Positions 1 through 6,557 of a DNA stretch of 15,324 bases are shown here, in pieces; positions within the stretch are counted from its first letter, which is position 1; each line of letters starts with the position of its first letter. Made by a program: the position numbers and the translations under genes. Location: contig JAQUGA010000039.1 in assembly GCA_028684405.1 (NCBI GenBank), positions 1-15,324 of the forward strand, read 5' to 3'. Under the pieces are notes generated by a model. The model had not been told where the DNA came from. It saw nothing but the letters and a program-made list of their open reading frames with translations, and made no database searches. The stretch is from Bacteroidales bacterium (GTDB lineage: Bacteria; Bacteroidota; Bacteroidia; Bacteroidales; WCHB1-69).

Positions 1-518
1 GTTGGTCGTTTCCAAGCCAATACCGAATAATAAAAAGCCACCATCATCATACTTGCAAACGGAATATCTTTGGTATTAAAAAAGGAATGAGCATAAAAAA
101 CGGGCATCAAAATCCACAATAAAAATGCAAAAACTGCCAGTAACTTATTATTAAACAACAAGTTAACCAATAAAAAACAAAACAGTCCCCCAATTATAAA
201 AAACAGATGCGAAACAAAATGCCGAAACAAAAAAACATCACGAAACCCATCTTTATTAAAAACATTTTCTAATGCTAGTAAACTCATTTCAAACAAAGAT
301 CCATAATCTCTGTCTTTATAATCTAAAAGGTTTTCATTTATACCCAATACATATTCAGTATTTACCAAACCTATTTCCCGTTGATTGGCTTCATCCCACG
401 AAATACCATAAGAATCATAAACATGAACAGCAATAAGAACAGATAAAACAAGCAAAATACTGGGTAAATATCCAACATTCAAAAACCATTTTATAATTGA
501 AGATATTGTGTTTTTCAA
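1..518 (-). CDS. GT-C type membrane glycosyltransferase (ArnT/PMT-like), partial, runs off left edge
   Basis: Reading the minus strand from 518 down gives an open frame to the window edge (172 codons). After a short N-terminal stretch there is a membrane segment (about residues 17-34). It is followed by SWDEANQ with adjacent acidic residues D42/E43, which matches the first external loop of GT-C lipid-linked sugar transferases. Further hydrophobic segments lie at about 98-120 and 124-143. Then comes FFNTKDIPFA (about 146-155), like the second conserved loop motif of this fold. Such enzymes move a sugar from a polyprenyl-phosphate donor to a lipid or protein outside the inner membrane; the acceptor here cannot be read. 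No ATG exists near the N-terminus. I chose TTG at 518; TTG at 524 is equally possible, and the frame is closed upstream by a stop at 552-554. The C-terminus is missing. The family call is good; the function is inferred. Confidence 0.72.
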   Translation of the reverse strand, partial: MKNTISSIIKWFLNVGYLPSILLVLSVLIAVHVYDSYGISWDEANQREIGLVNTEYVLGINENLLDYKDRDYGSLFEMSLLALENVFNKDGFRDVFLFRHFVSHLFFIIGGLFCFLLVNLLFNNKLLAVFAFLLWILMPVFYAHSFFNTKDIPFASMMMVAFYYSVLAWKRP

Positions 519-584
519 ATTCAAAAAATTAAGATTTTTACCAAAGCAAAACTACTAAAAAATAGTTTAGATGCTCAAAATGAC

Positions 585-599
585 TAAATTTGTACTTTG
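585..599 (+). promoter_or_regulatory. Putative Bacteroidota -7 promoter element for dapD
   Basis: TAAATTTG at 585-592 matches the Bacteroidota -7 consensus TAnnTTTG. It is followed directly by TACTTTG (593-599), a shorter variant. No clear TTG -33 box is visible at the usual distance. The element sits 29 bases before the dapD ATG. The TTG at 597 lies inside this motif, which argues that it is promoter sequence and not a start codon. Confidence 0.5.
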
Positions 600-620
600 A
601 TAAAATCAACATTACAAAAA

Positions 621-1442
621 ATGACAAAAAAAGAATTACAGAAAACCATAGAAGCAATATGGGACAATAGAGAATTATTAGAAGTGGATGAAAATATAAA
701 AGCCATCGAAGAGGTTATTTCGCTTTTGGATTCGGGTTCTTTAAGAGTGGCTGAAAAAACAGAAAGCAAATGGCAAATCAATGATTGGGTGAAAAAAGCA
801 GTCATTTTATATTTTCCCATTTGCAAAATGGAAACCATAGAGGTGGGACCTTTTGAATTTCATGATAAGATTCCACTTAAAACAAAGTATGCCCAAAAAG
901 GAATTCGGGTAGTTCCTCATGCCATTGCCCGCTACGGTTCATACATTTCAAAAGGTGTTATTTTGATGCCTTCCTATGTCAATATTGGTGCTTACATCGA
1001 TAGCGACACGATGATTGACACATGGGCAACGGTAGGTTCCTGCGCACAAATTGGCAAAGGCGTTCATTTAAGCGGAGGCGTTGGTATCGGCGGTGTTTTG
1101 GAACCCGTTCAGGCGGCACCTGTAATCATTGAAGATGGCTGTTTTATTGGATCACGCTGCATTGTTGTCGAAGGAGTCAGAATTGAAAAAGAAGCCGTTT
1201 TGGGAGCCAATGTTGTCATTACGGCTTCCACTAAAATTATTGATGTTAGCCAATCCGAAATAAAACAATACAAAGGATATATTCCCGAACGTTCAGTTGT
1301 GATTCCTGGCACCATGCCCAAAGAATTTCCTGCTGGAACATTTCAGGTTCCTTGTGCTTTAATTATTGGAAAAAGGAAAGCTTCTACCAACCTAAAAACT
1401 TCGCTGAATGATGCTTTGCGCGACTACCAACTAAGCGTCTAA
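621..1442 (+). CDS. dapD: 2,3,4,5-tetrahydropyridine-2,6-dicarboxylate N-succinyltransferase
   Basis: DapD transfers a succinyl group from succinyl-CoA to tetrahydrodipicolinate in the succinylase route to meso-diaminopimelate and lysine; it is a cytoplasmic trimer. The 273-residue product matches the family length (E. coli 274). The N-terminal helical domain carries ALLDSG-like LLDSGSLRVAEK (35-46). From about residue 95 a left-handed beta-helix of hexapeptide repeats follows, with the conserved stretch MIDTWATVGSCAQIGKGVHL (131-150), then SGGVGIGGVLEP and IIEDGCFIGSRC. The C-terminal cap with PGTMPKEFPAGTF follows. I chose ATG 621 over the in-frame TTG at 597, because TTG 597 lies in a promoter motif and the 621 start aligns with known N-termini. 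The gene stands alone, divergent from the glycosyltransferase gene. Identification is firm. Confidence 0.95.
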   Translation: MTKKELQKTIEAIWDNRELLEVDENIKAIEEVISLLDSGSLRVAEKTESKWQINDWVKKAVILYFPICKMETIEVGPFEFHDKIPLKTKYAQKGIRVVPHAIARYGSYISKGVILMPSYVNIGAYIDSDTMIDTWATVGSCAQIGKGVHLSGGVGIGGVLEPVQAAPVIIEDGCFIGSRCIVVEGVRIEKEAVLGANVVITASTKIIDVSQSEIKQYKGYIPERSVVIPGTMPKEFPAGTFQVPCALIIGKRKASTNLKTSLNDALRDYQLSV

Positions 1443-1538
1443 TATGCCAATTTTAAGAAACAAAAATACAAACTTAATATTAAAAAAAAAAAAATGGTGA
1501 TGCTTTCGTTTTTAGTTATTTATCTAGAAAACATTATG

Positions 1539-1546
1539 TACATTTG
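1539..1546 (+). promoter_or_regulatory. Putative -7 promoter element for the MORN lipoprotein gene
   Basis: TACATTTG is an exact match to TAnnTTTG, 33 bases before the ATG at 1580. A run of 13 A residues lies upstream at 1482-1494 and could act as an UP-like element; that is inference. The -33 box is not clear. Confidence 0.45.
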
Positions 1547-1579
1547 CAGTCCATTTTTAATCTAAGAATTACTTTTACA

Positions 1580-2212
1580 ATGATTCGATTTATCTCCGTA
1601 TTGATAATCAGTGTTCTGTTTTTGACATCCTGTTCAAAAGTAGATAAATCATATTATGAAAATGGACAAATAAAATCGGAATTAAAATTCAAAAACAAAA
1701 AACGCGACGGTAAGTCTATTTGGTATCATCCAAATGGACAAATTCAGATGGAGGCAATCTACAAAAATGACGTTTTAGACGGCACCCTTCAAAGATATTA
1801 TCACAATGGTAGTTTGCAACTTTTGGAAAACTACAAGGAAGGGATTCTGCATGGCGAAAAAAAGAGCTGGGACGACAAAGGTCATTTAAGTTATAGTGCA
1901 AACTACGAAAACGGCAAATTACAAGGAAAATACAATGTTTATTATCCCGATGAATATATTCAGATTGAAGGAAATTACAATCAAGATAATTATCATGGGA
2001 AATGGATTTATTATTCCATCAGCGGACAAATTGTGGGAGAAGGCGAATTTGAAAATGGAAATGGCACTCAAACTGAATATGATTTTGATGGAAGTATCAA
2101 AAAAACAACACAATACAAAGACAACTTAAAAGAGGGTTTCGAATATATTTTCAACAATAAAGGCGACACTATTACAACAAACGAATATCAAAAAGGAGTA
2201 TTAATTCTTTAA
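1580..2212 (+). CDS. MORN-variant repeat lipoprotein
   Basis: The 210-residue protein begins with a lipoprotein signal: positively charged start, hydrophobic core, and lipobox LTSC with the modified cysteine at residue 18. The rest is about eight copies of a 23-24 residue motif of the MORN_2 type (aromatic pair, NG, acidic strand, G), starting near residues 25, 48, 73, 97, 121, 144, 167 and 191. Clear examples are YYENGQIKSEL, YHPNGQIQME and YYHNGSLQLLENY. MORN-variant proteins form extended beta-hairpin arrays. Their role in Bacteroidota is mostly unknown; annotation as a YwqK-family antitoxin is a family label, not evidence of a toxin partner, and no toxin gene is nearby. The ATG at 1580 gives a perfect signal peptide; the in-frame TTG at 1544 overlaps the promoter element and would spoil it. 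Location is inferred to be the outer membrane or periplasm. Confidence 0.85.
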   Translation: MIRFISVLIISVLFLTSCSKVDKSYYENGQIKSELKFKNKKRDGKSIWYHPNGQIQMEAIYKNDVLDGTLQRYYHNGSLQLLENYKEGILHGEKKSWDDKGHLSYSANYENGKLQGKYNVYYPDEYIQIEGNYNQDNYHGKWIYYSISGQIVGEGEFENGNGTQTEYDFDGSIKKTTQYKDNLKEGFEYIFNNKGDTITTNEYQKGVLIL

Positions 2213-2270
2213 TTAACACTGCATTTTAAAAAATAAGCATATATTGAACAAAATTTCAAATAATCTGGAC

Positions 2271-3203
2271 ATGGTAAAAACTGAACTAACTGAGAATGAA
2301 TACGAAAAACTGGCATCACAAGGCATAATTAGCCTTCATCAGTTTATCAATCAAACGTTTAACATCACCGATGCAAAAATGGCTCACACTGAGCATGAAA
2401 ACAATCGAGAAATCCTTACTCAGTTTTCGGGCATTGATGACGCCATGGGTTCTTTAATTCCTGGAAACTTATACTGCGTTGCCGTGAAACCAGGCAAAGG
2501 AAAAACTGCGTTTTTACTCTCGTTGGCAAAAAATATTGCCATCAAAGATTCGCATTCCATTGCTATTTTCTCTCCCGAACGCTCTTCTTCAAAACTTATC
2601 CAAAGGATTATTGAAAGCGAAACAGCTTCCTCGTTTTCGAAGATTGTAAGCGATTATGCAGAACAACTTTCTGACGAAAAAACAAATGAGCTTATTAACC
2701 GTATGAGAGAATCATCTTTTTTCATCGACGATTCAAGCATACTCTCTCCAGAAGAAATTGAAGAAAAAATACACTTATTAAAAGAAAACTTCAATGTTAA
2801 AGTCGTTTTTATTGACAACATTGAATTGTATGCTCAACATATTCAAAATCTTGAAAAAAACACTGAAGAGCACGATAAATTAATGAGAACATTAAAACAA
2901 ATTGCCACTAAGCTAAACATCCCAATTGTAGCTTTTTCTCAGATATCAAATTCTAAATTTTTAAACGATCCATCGGCAGAACCTGGTTTGGAAAACATTC
3001 CTCCTTTTATCACCGAACATTGCGATTCTATAATGGTACTTCACCGCCCATCGGTTATTCAATTCAACAAACCGAAACACGAAGAGTGGGAAGGACATGC
3101 AAAAATTTTTATTGTTCGCCATTCTAAAAAGGTAGAAAAAACAAGTATTCGTTTGAAATACATTGAAAAAACAGATAGCTTTACCAATGAAGCCCCCCAA
3201 TAG
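2271..3203 (+). CDS. DnaB-like RecA-fold ATPase lacking the DnaB N-terminal domain
   Basis: The 310-residue protein resembles only the C-terminal motor domain of the replicative helicase DnaB. Visible motifs: GIDDAMGSLIPGNL (54-67, like GLDDLTGGLQPGDL), Walker A PGKGKTAF (74-81), catalytic-type glutamate E103 in IFSPERSS, Walker B VVFIDN with D182, and sensor glutamine Q224 in AFSQISN. The strand KIFIVRHSKK (278-287) aligns with the DnaB arginine-finger strand, but only one basic residue (R283) sits where DnaB has the K-x-R pair, and the following NG is absent. The first ~50 residues are unrelated to the DnaB primase-binding domain. The start is ATG 2271; TTG 2244 in frame is an alternative. 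Its 3' end overlaps the next gene by 17 bases. It may be a non-replicative accessory ATPase; whether it unwinds DNA is unknown. Confidence 0.75.
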   Translation: MVKTELTENEYEKLASQGIISLHQFINQTFNITDAKMAHTEHENNREILTQFSGIDDAMGSLIPGNLYCVAVKPGKGKTAFLLSLAKNIAIKDSHSIAIFSPERSSSKLIQRIIESETASSFSKIVSDYAEQLSDEKTNELINRMRESSFFIDDSSILSPEEIEEKIHLLKENFNVKVVFIDNIELYAQHIQNLEKNTEEHDKLMRTLKQIATKLNIPIVAFSQISNSKFLNDPSAEPGLENIPPFITEHCDSIMVLHRPSVIQFNKPKHEEWEGHAKIFIVRHSKKVEKTSIRLKYIEKTDSFTNEAPQ

Positions 3204-3741
3204 AACAGAGCTGAACGAAGATTTTCTCATACAGCAAGCTCATACAATTGGCATGCACATGATGACAGCTGCCGAAACGGCTCCTACTGGAAGAGGACGT
3301 AACACTCTGACAATGTGCCTTCTGCAAAAAGAAGAAAAAGAAAATATTGCCAAAGAGATGCTTCGCATGGCAGAGAATGGACATCCCCAGTTTTTTATTC
3401 GAGATGCCGAAAACATTCTTCAAGCTCATGCCTTACTCATTATTGGTTCGAGCATTGACCCGCTCGAATTACCCAATTGCAAATTTTGCGGCTTTGATTC
3501 GTGTGAAGAAAAAAACACATACAGCAATACTCCTTGCTCTTTCAATTCGGTTGATTTAGGCATCGCCTTAGGCTCAGCAGTTTCTACCTCAGCTCTTTTA
3601 AAAGCCGACACTCGAATTATGTATTCGGCGGGTAAAGCAGCGCTGATTCTTAAAACCCTAGGGGAAGACGTGAAAATTGCATTTGGTATTCCCATTAGTA
3701 TTAGTTCTAAAAGCCCATTCTTCGATCGGAAACAGCAATAA
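3187..3741 (+). CDS. DUF2148 ferredoxin-like Fe-S protein
   Basis: The 184-residue product fits the DUF2148 family, found mainly in anaerobes and of unknown function. Cysteines C98, C101, C106 and C117 form a C-x2-C-x4-C-x10-C pattern (NCKFCGFDSC), typical of a [4Fe-4S] site. Other family-like features are the N-terminal AAETAPTGRGRNTL (28-41), LIIGSS before the cluster, and the glycine-rich SVDLGIALGSAVSTSALLKA (121-140) followed by ILKTLGEDVKIAFGIPIS near the end. No signal peptide or membrane segment is present, so it is probably cytoplasmic. The ATG at 3187 overlaps the end of the upstream ATPase by 17 bases in another frame, so the two are probably translationally coupled; a TTG at 3163 would lengthen the overlap. 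The redox partner and substrate cannot be inferred. Confidence 0.82.
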   Translation: MKPPNRTELNEDFLIQQAHTIGMHMMTAAETAPTGRGRNTLTMCLLQKEEKENIAKEMLRMAENGHPQFFIRDAENILQAHALLIIGSSIDPLELPNCKFCGFDSCEEKNTYSNTPCSFNSVDLGIALGSAVSTSALLKADTRIMYSAGKAALILKTLGEDVKIAFGIPISISSKSPFFDRKQQ

Positions 3742-3750
3742 TCTTTCACT

Positions 3751-3780
3751 CTTTTTTTATTAACAAATGGGTTAAAAAAG
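3751..3780 (+). terminator. Possible AT-rich stem-loop between the DUF2148 gene and ruvX
   Basis: The arms CTTTTTTTATTAAC and GTTAAAAAAG pair with small bulges around the loop AAATGG, ten bases after the DUF2148 stop. The downstream sequence is T-rich but has no clean U-tract. It would fit a weak terminator ahead of the separate ruvX promoter. The stem is almost all A-T, so support is modest. Confidence 0.3.
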
Positions 3781-3832
3781 ATTTATTCTTTGATTCCTTT
3801 GTCAAAAACAAGGTTTTAACCACAAAAAAAGG

Positions 3833-3840
3833 TAATTTTG
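3833..3840 (+). promoter_or_regulatory. Putative -7 promoter element for the ruvX-def gene string
   Basis: TAATTTTG matches TAnnTTTG, 14 bases before the ruvX ATG, predicting a very short leader. It lies after the stem-loop that may end the upstream transcript. No convincing TTG -33 box is visible. Confidence 0.45.
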
Positions 3841-3854
3841 CAAAAAAAAATTGT

Positions 3855-4271
3855 ATGGGTCGCATTATGGCAATTGATTATGGACAAAAAAGAGTGGGCA
3901 TAGCTGTTACCGACGAGTTGCAGATATTTGCTACCGCCCTGGAAACCGTTGCCGCTCATGAAATTTTCGCTTTTCTAAAAAAATATTTCGCCCAGAACAA
4001 GGTTGACATTGTGGTTATTGGAGAACCCAAACAGATGAACAATACCAAATCTGATGCAGCTCGATTTATTGATCCATTTGTCAACAAGTTTAAGAAAGAA
4101 TTTCCCGAAATGCCATTGGAAAGATACGACGAACGTTTCACCTCTAAAATGGCATTTCAAACCATGATTGACTCTGGAATTGGACGCGAAAAAAGAAAAA
4201 ACAAAGCACTGGTCGACACCATTAGTGCCACCCTAATATTGCAATCGTATTTAGAATCAAAAAACCATTAA
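3855..4271 (+). CDS. ruvX: Holliday junction resolvase-like protein / pre-16S rRNA nuclease YqgF
   Basis: This is a 138-residue RNase H-fold protein of the RuvX/YqgF family, of the usual length. The N-terminal strand MAIDYGQKRVGIAVTD (5-20) carries the first metal-binding aspartate D8. E93 in YDERFTS and D121 in KALVDTISATLIL are the expected further acidic residues, and VVIGEPKQMN (53-62) matches the usual VVGLP-type loop. E. coli YqgF acts in 5' maturation of 16S rRNA, and other members resolve branched DNA; which role applies here cannot be read from sequence. Two close ATG codons, 3855 and 3867, are possible starts. I took the first because MGRIMAIDYG is typical. def follows after 13 bases, suggesting a shared transcript. 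Confidence 0.93.
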   Translation: MGRIMAIDYGQKRVGIAVTDELQIFATALETVAAHEIFAFLKKYFAQNKVDIVVIGEPKQMNNTKSDAARFIDPFVNKFKKEFPEMPLERYDERFTSKMAFQTMIDSGIGREKRKNKALVDTISATLILQSYLESKNH

Positions 4272-4284
4272 ATCTTAATTCAAA

Positions 4285-4842
4285 ATGATATTACCTATTG
4301 TTGCATACGGACATCCCACCTTGAAAAAAAAGGCACAAAACATTAGCAAGGATTATCCAAATCTATCAGAACTTATTGAAAACATGTGGGAAACCATGGG
4401 TCAATCAAACGGGGTTGGATTGGCGGCACCGCAAGTAAATCTTTCCATCCGTCTTTTTGTGATTGACGCAACGCATTATCTGGAAGAAGAAGAATCGGAC
4501 ATAAAAACCTTCAAGAAAATATTTATAAATGCTGAAATTATTGAGGAAGAAGGCGAAGAGTGGTCTTTTAACGAAGGCTGCTTGAGTGTTCCTGAAATCC
4601 GCGAAGACATAATCAGAAAACCCAATATTACCATCCGCTATTTGGATGAAAACTTTGAAGAACACACCGAAAAATACGACGGAGTAATTGCTAGAATTAT
4701 ACAGCATGAATACGACCACTTGGAAGGAAAACTATTTGTAGACCGCGTAAGCTCTCTTCGCAAAATGATATTAAAAAGAAAATTAAACGACATTTCGAAA
4801 GGCATCGTAAATGTAAATTATAAAATGATTTTTCCTAAATAA
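4285..4842 (+). CDS. def: Peptide deformylase
   Basis: Def removes the N-terminal formyl group from new proteins, using a bound metal ion, in the cytoplasm at the ribosome. All three family motifs are intact: GVGLAAPQ (43-50), EGCLSVP (97-103) with metal ligand C99, and QHEYDHLEG (140-148) with ligands H141 and H145 and catalytic E142. The length of 185 residues is typical. An acidic insertion, HYLEEEESDIKTF (64-76), sits between motifs 1 and 2, as often seen in Bacteroidota deformylases. Spacing is 13 bases after ruvX and 21 bases before the TPR lipoprotein, consistent with one operon. The essential partner fmt is not in this window. Confidence 0.96.
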   Translation: MILPIVAYGHPTLKKKAQNISKDYPNLSELIENMWETMGQSNGVGLAAPQVNLSIRLFVIDATHYLEEEESDIKTFKKIFINAEIIEEEGEEWSFNEGCLSVPEIREDIIRKPNITIRYLDENFEEHTEKYDGVIARIIQHEYDHLEGKLFVDRVSSLRKMILKRKLNDISKGIVNVNYKMIFPK

Positions 4843-4863
4843 ACAATTTAAAACCATTATAAC

Positions 4864-5403
4864 ATGAAAAAAGTATTTGTAGTAATTGCTATTAGCTCCC
4901 TTTTATTAGGAATTTCTTGCACAAAAAAAGTCAACTTAAAAGAAGAAATCGCACAACTCGAAAAAGAACTTTACGATACTACCAACAAAAAAGTGGACGA
5001 AAAAACAGCACTCTTATTGGTAGATAAATATGTTGCCTACGCCGATGAAAACAAGGAAGACACGCTCAGTCCTATTTACCTTTTTAAAGGTGGAGAAATT
5101 TGCATGAACATTAAAAGAGGAGAAAAAGCCATTGAACTGTTTACCAGAGTGATGGAAGATTATCCAAACTACAATAAATTGGCGGAAACTCTTTTCTTAT
5201 TGGCATTTACCTATGAAAATGTACAAAACAACATCGCCCTTGCCAAGGAAAAATACGAACAATTTCTTTTCAAATATCCAAACCACGAACTGGTCGAACA
5301 AGTGGAACTTAGCCTTAAACATCTAGGAAAAACCCCCGAAGAAATTGTAGAGGAATTTGAAGCCAACCTAGCCAACGAAAACGAAGTTGTAGCTGAGAAG
5401 TAA
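4864..5403 (+). CDS. TPR-containing lipoprotein
   Basis: The 179-residue product starts MKKVFVVIAI followed by a hydrophobic stretch ending LLLGISC, with C19 the likely lipidated cysteine. The -3 position is G instead of the usual L/V/I, so the lipobox is slightly off consensus. After a short charged coiled-coil-like region (25-40), two tetratricopeptide-like helix pairs can be seen. The first is about residues 70-102 (KGGEICMNIKRGEKAIELF then VMEDYPN). The second is about 106-140 (AETLFLLAFTYENV then YEQFLFKYPN). The C-terminus is acidic. The arrangement recalls BamD/YbgF-type outer membrane scaffold proteins, but no specific role is shown. The position after ruvX and def suggests co-transcription. 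Confidence 0.8.
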   Translation: MKKVFVVIAISSLLLGISCTKKVNLKEEIAQLEKELYDTTNKKVDEKTALLLVDKYVAYADENKEDTLSPIYLFKGGEICMNIKRGEKAIELFTRVMEDYPNYNKLAETLFLLAFTYENVQNNIALAKEKYEQFLFKYPNHELVEQVELSLKHLGKTPEEIVEEFEANLANENEVVAEK

Positions 5404-5445
5404 GCGTTTGCCTTATTCTCATTTTTAAAACATAAAAACGATTCC

Positions 5446-6033
5446 ATGCAAATCATTATCGAATATTTTCAAAATAATATTTTAGAGTCCGTTGCAGCAT
5501 TTTTTGGTTTACTCTACTTACTTTTAGCTGCTCGGGAAAATTATATTTGCTGGATTTCAGGCATTATCAATGTTGCGATATTTGGATGGATTTTTTATCA
5601 TGAACAGATTTTTGCAAATATGTTTTTGCAAATAATCTATTTCGGAATTAGTATTTATGGCTTTTATGCGTGGATAACTAAGAAAAAAGAACATGAGGCA
5701 GTCATCGGAAAAATGGATGCTTCTTTTCGAGGTTTGGTTCTTATATTGATTATTCTCTTAACGGCGGCGACCTATCTGATTCTGCAAAAAACAAATTCCA
5801 ATATGCTCTTTGCTGACGCTCTTACGGCTGCAGCGGGCATTGTAGCTACATGGATGCAAGCTCGAAAATACATCGAAAACTGGCTTATTTGGATTCCTAC
5901 CGATATGCTACTCACCTATCTTTTCTTCTCGCATGGGCTTTATATCACCGCAAGCCTTTTTGCCATTTATACCATTATCGCCGTTTATGCGTTTTTTAAT
6001 TGGAATCGTAAACTAAAAAAAGCTTCGAAGTGA
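5446..6033 (+). CDS. pnuC: Nicotinamide riboside transporter PnuC
   Basis: PnuC moves nicotinamide riboside across the inner membrane by facilitated diffusion, driven by phosphorylation inside the cell. The 195-residue protein is very hydrophobic, with about seven membrane segments. It has PnuC-type landmarks: ARENYICWISGIINVAIFGW (29-48), the aromatic loop IYGFYAWITKKKE, and the conserved tail region WLIWIPTDMLLTYLFFSHGL, followed by a last segment and a basic end. Tryptophans W37 and W147/W150-type positions resemble the substrate gate of the family. The stop TGA (6031-6033) overlaps the ATG of the next gene by one base, so transporter and kinase are coupled. There is no visible NiaR or NrtR operator or riboswitch upstream. 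Confidence 0.92.
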   Translation: MQIIIEYFQNNILESVAAFFGLLYLLLAARENYICWISGIINVAIFGWIFYHEQIFANMFLQIIYFGISIYGFYAWITKKKEHEAVIGKMDASFRGLVLILIILLTAATYLILQKTNSNMLFADALTAAAGIVATWMQARKYIENWLIWIPTDMLLTYLFFSHGLYITASLFAIYTIIAVYAFFNWNRKLKKASK

Positions 6034-6557
6034 TGAAAATAGCCATTACCGGTCCCGAATCTACCGGAAAAACAAGTCTTGCTCAAAATCTGGCTAAAGA
6101 ATTTAAAACCCTTTGCACTTCCGAATTTGCTCGAAATTATTTGGACGAAATCAATCGTCCATACGAATTTGAAGACATTGAAATCATCGCTAAAAATCAA
6201 CGAAAGCTAGAAGATGATTTGCTTCCAAAAGCAAACAAAATTCTATTTTGTGATACAGATATGTTAGTGACCAAAATTTGGAGCGAATTTGTTTACGGGA
6301 AATGCAGCCCTTGGATAACTAAAGAATTTGAAGCCAATAGATACAATTTATACCTGCTTTGCAACATCGACATCGAATGGGAATACGATCCGCAACGCGA
6401 ACATCCTCACAAAAGACAGGAGCTTTTTGACATTTATAAAAACACCTTGGAGGCTTACAAATTTCCCTACATAATTGTAAATGGAACGGGAAATCAACGA
6501 GTTCAAAATGCAATTAAAGCCATTCAAAAGCATTATTCAGTAGTACGATCATTATGA
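6033..6557 (+). CDS. NadR-type ribosylnicotinamide kinase (AAA_28 P-loop ATPase)
   Basis: The 174-residue protein matches the C-terminal kinase domain of NadR, which phosphorylates nicotinamide riboside to NMN. Walker A is GPESTGKTS (7-15). Further matches are the SEFARNYL segment (about 31-38), the CDTDMLVTKIW stretch with its aspartates (about 74-84), a lid-like region DPQREHPHKRQ (about 118-128), and FPYIIVNGTGNQRVQNAI near the end. The NMN adenylyltransferase and DNA-binding domains of enterobacterial NadR are absent, so another enzyme must make NAD from NMN. I chose ATG 6033; GTG 6030 directly before it is an alternative. The pairing with pnuC strongly supports NAD salvage. The stop overlaps the ATG of the next gene in an ATGA. 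Confidence 0.88.
   Translation: MKIAITGPESTGKTSLAQNLAKEFKTLCTSEFARNYLDEINRPYEFEDIEIIAKNQRKLEDDLLPKANKILFCDTDMLVTKIWSEFVYGKCSPWITKEFEANRYNLYLLCNIDIEWEYDPQREHPHKRQELFDIYKNTLEAYKFPYIIVNGTGNQRVQNAIKAIQKHYSVVRSL

Noticed and set aside
1494..1565. 23-codon leader peptide before the MORN lipoprotein
   Set aside because: It covers the predicted promoter element at 1539-1546, so it would not be on the transcript; no attenuator-like codons or hairpins.
1580..2212. YwqK-like antitoxin of a toxin-antitoxin pair
   Set aside because: MORN-variant proteins often carry this label, but this one is a lipoprotein and no toxin-like gene is adjacent.
2271..3203. Replicative helicase gene dnaB
   Set aside because: The N-terminal primase-interaction domain is missing, length is 310 residues instead of about 450-500, and the arginine-finger segment is degraded.
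3770..3821. Inverted repeat GGTTAAAA / TTTTAACC between the DUF2148 gene and ruvX
   Set aside because: The arms are only 8 bp, AT-rich and 36 bases apart; likely chance. The nearer stem at 3751-3780 is the better terminator candidate.
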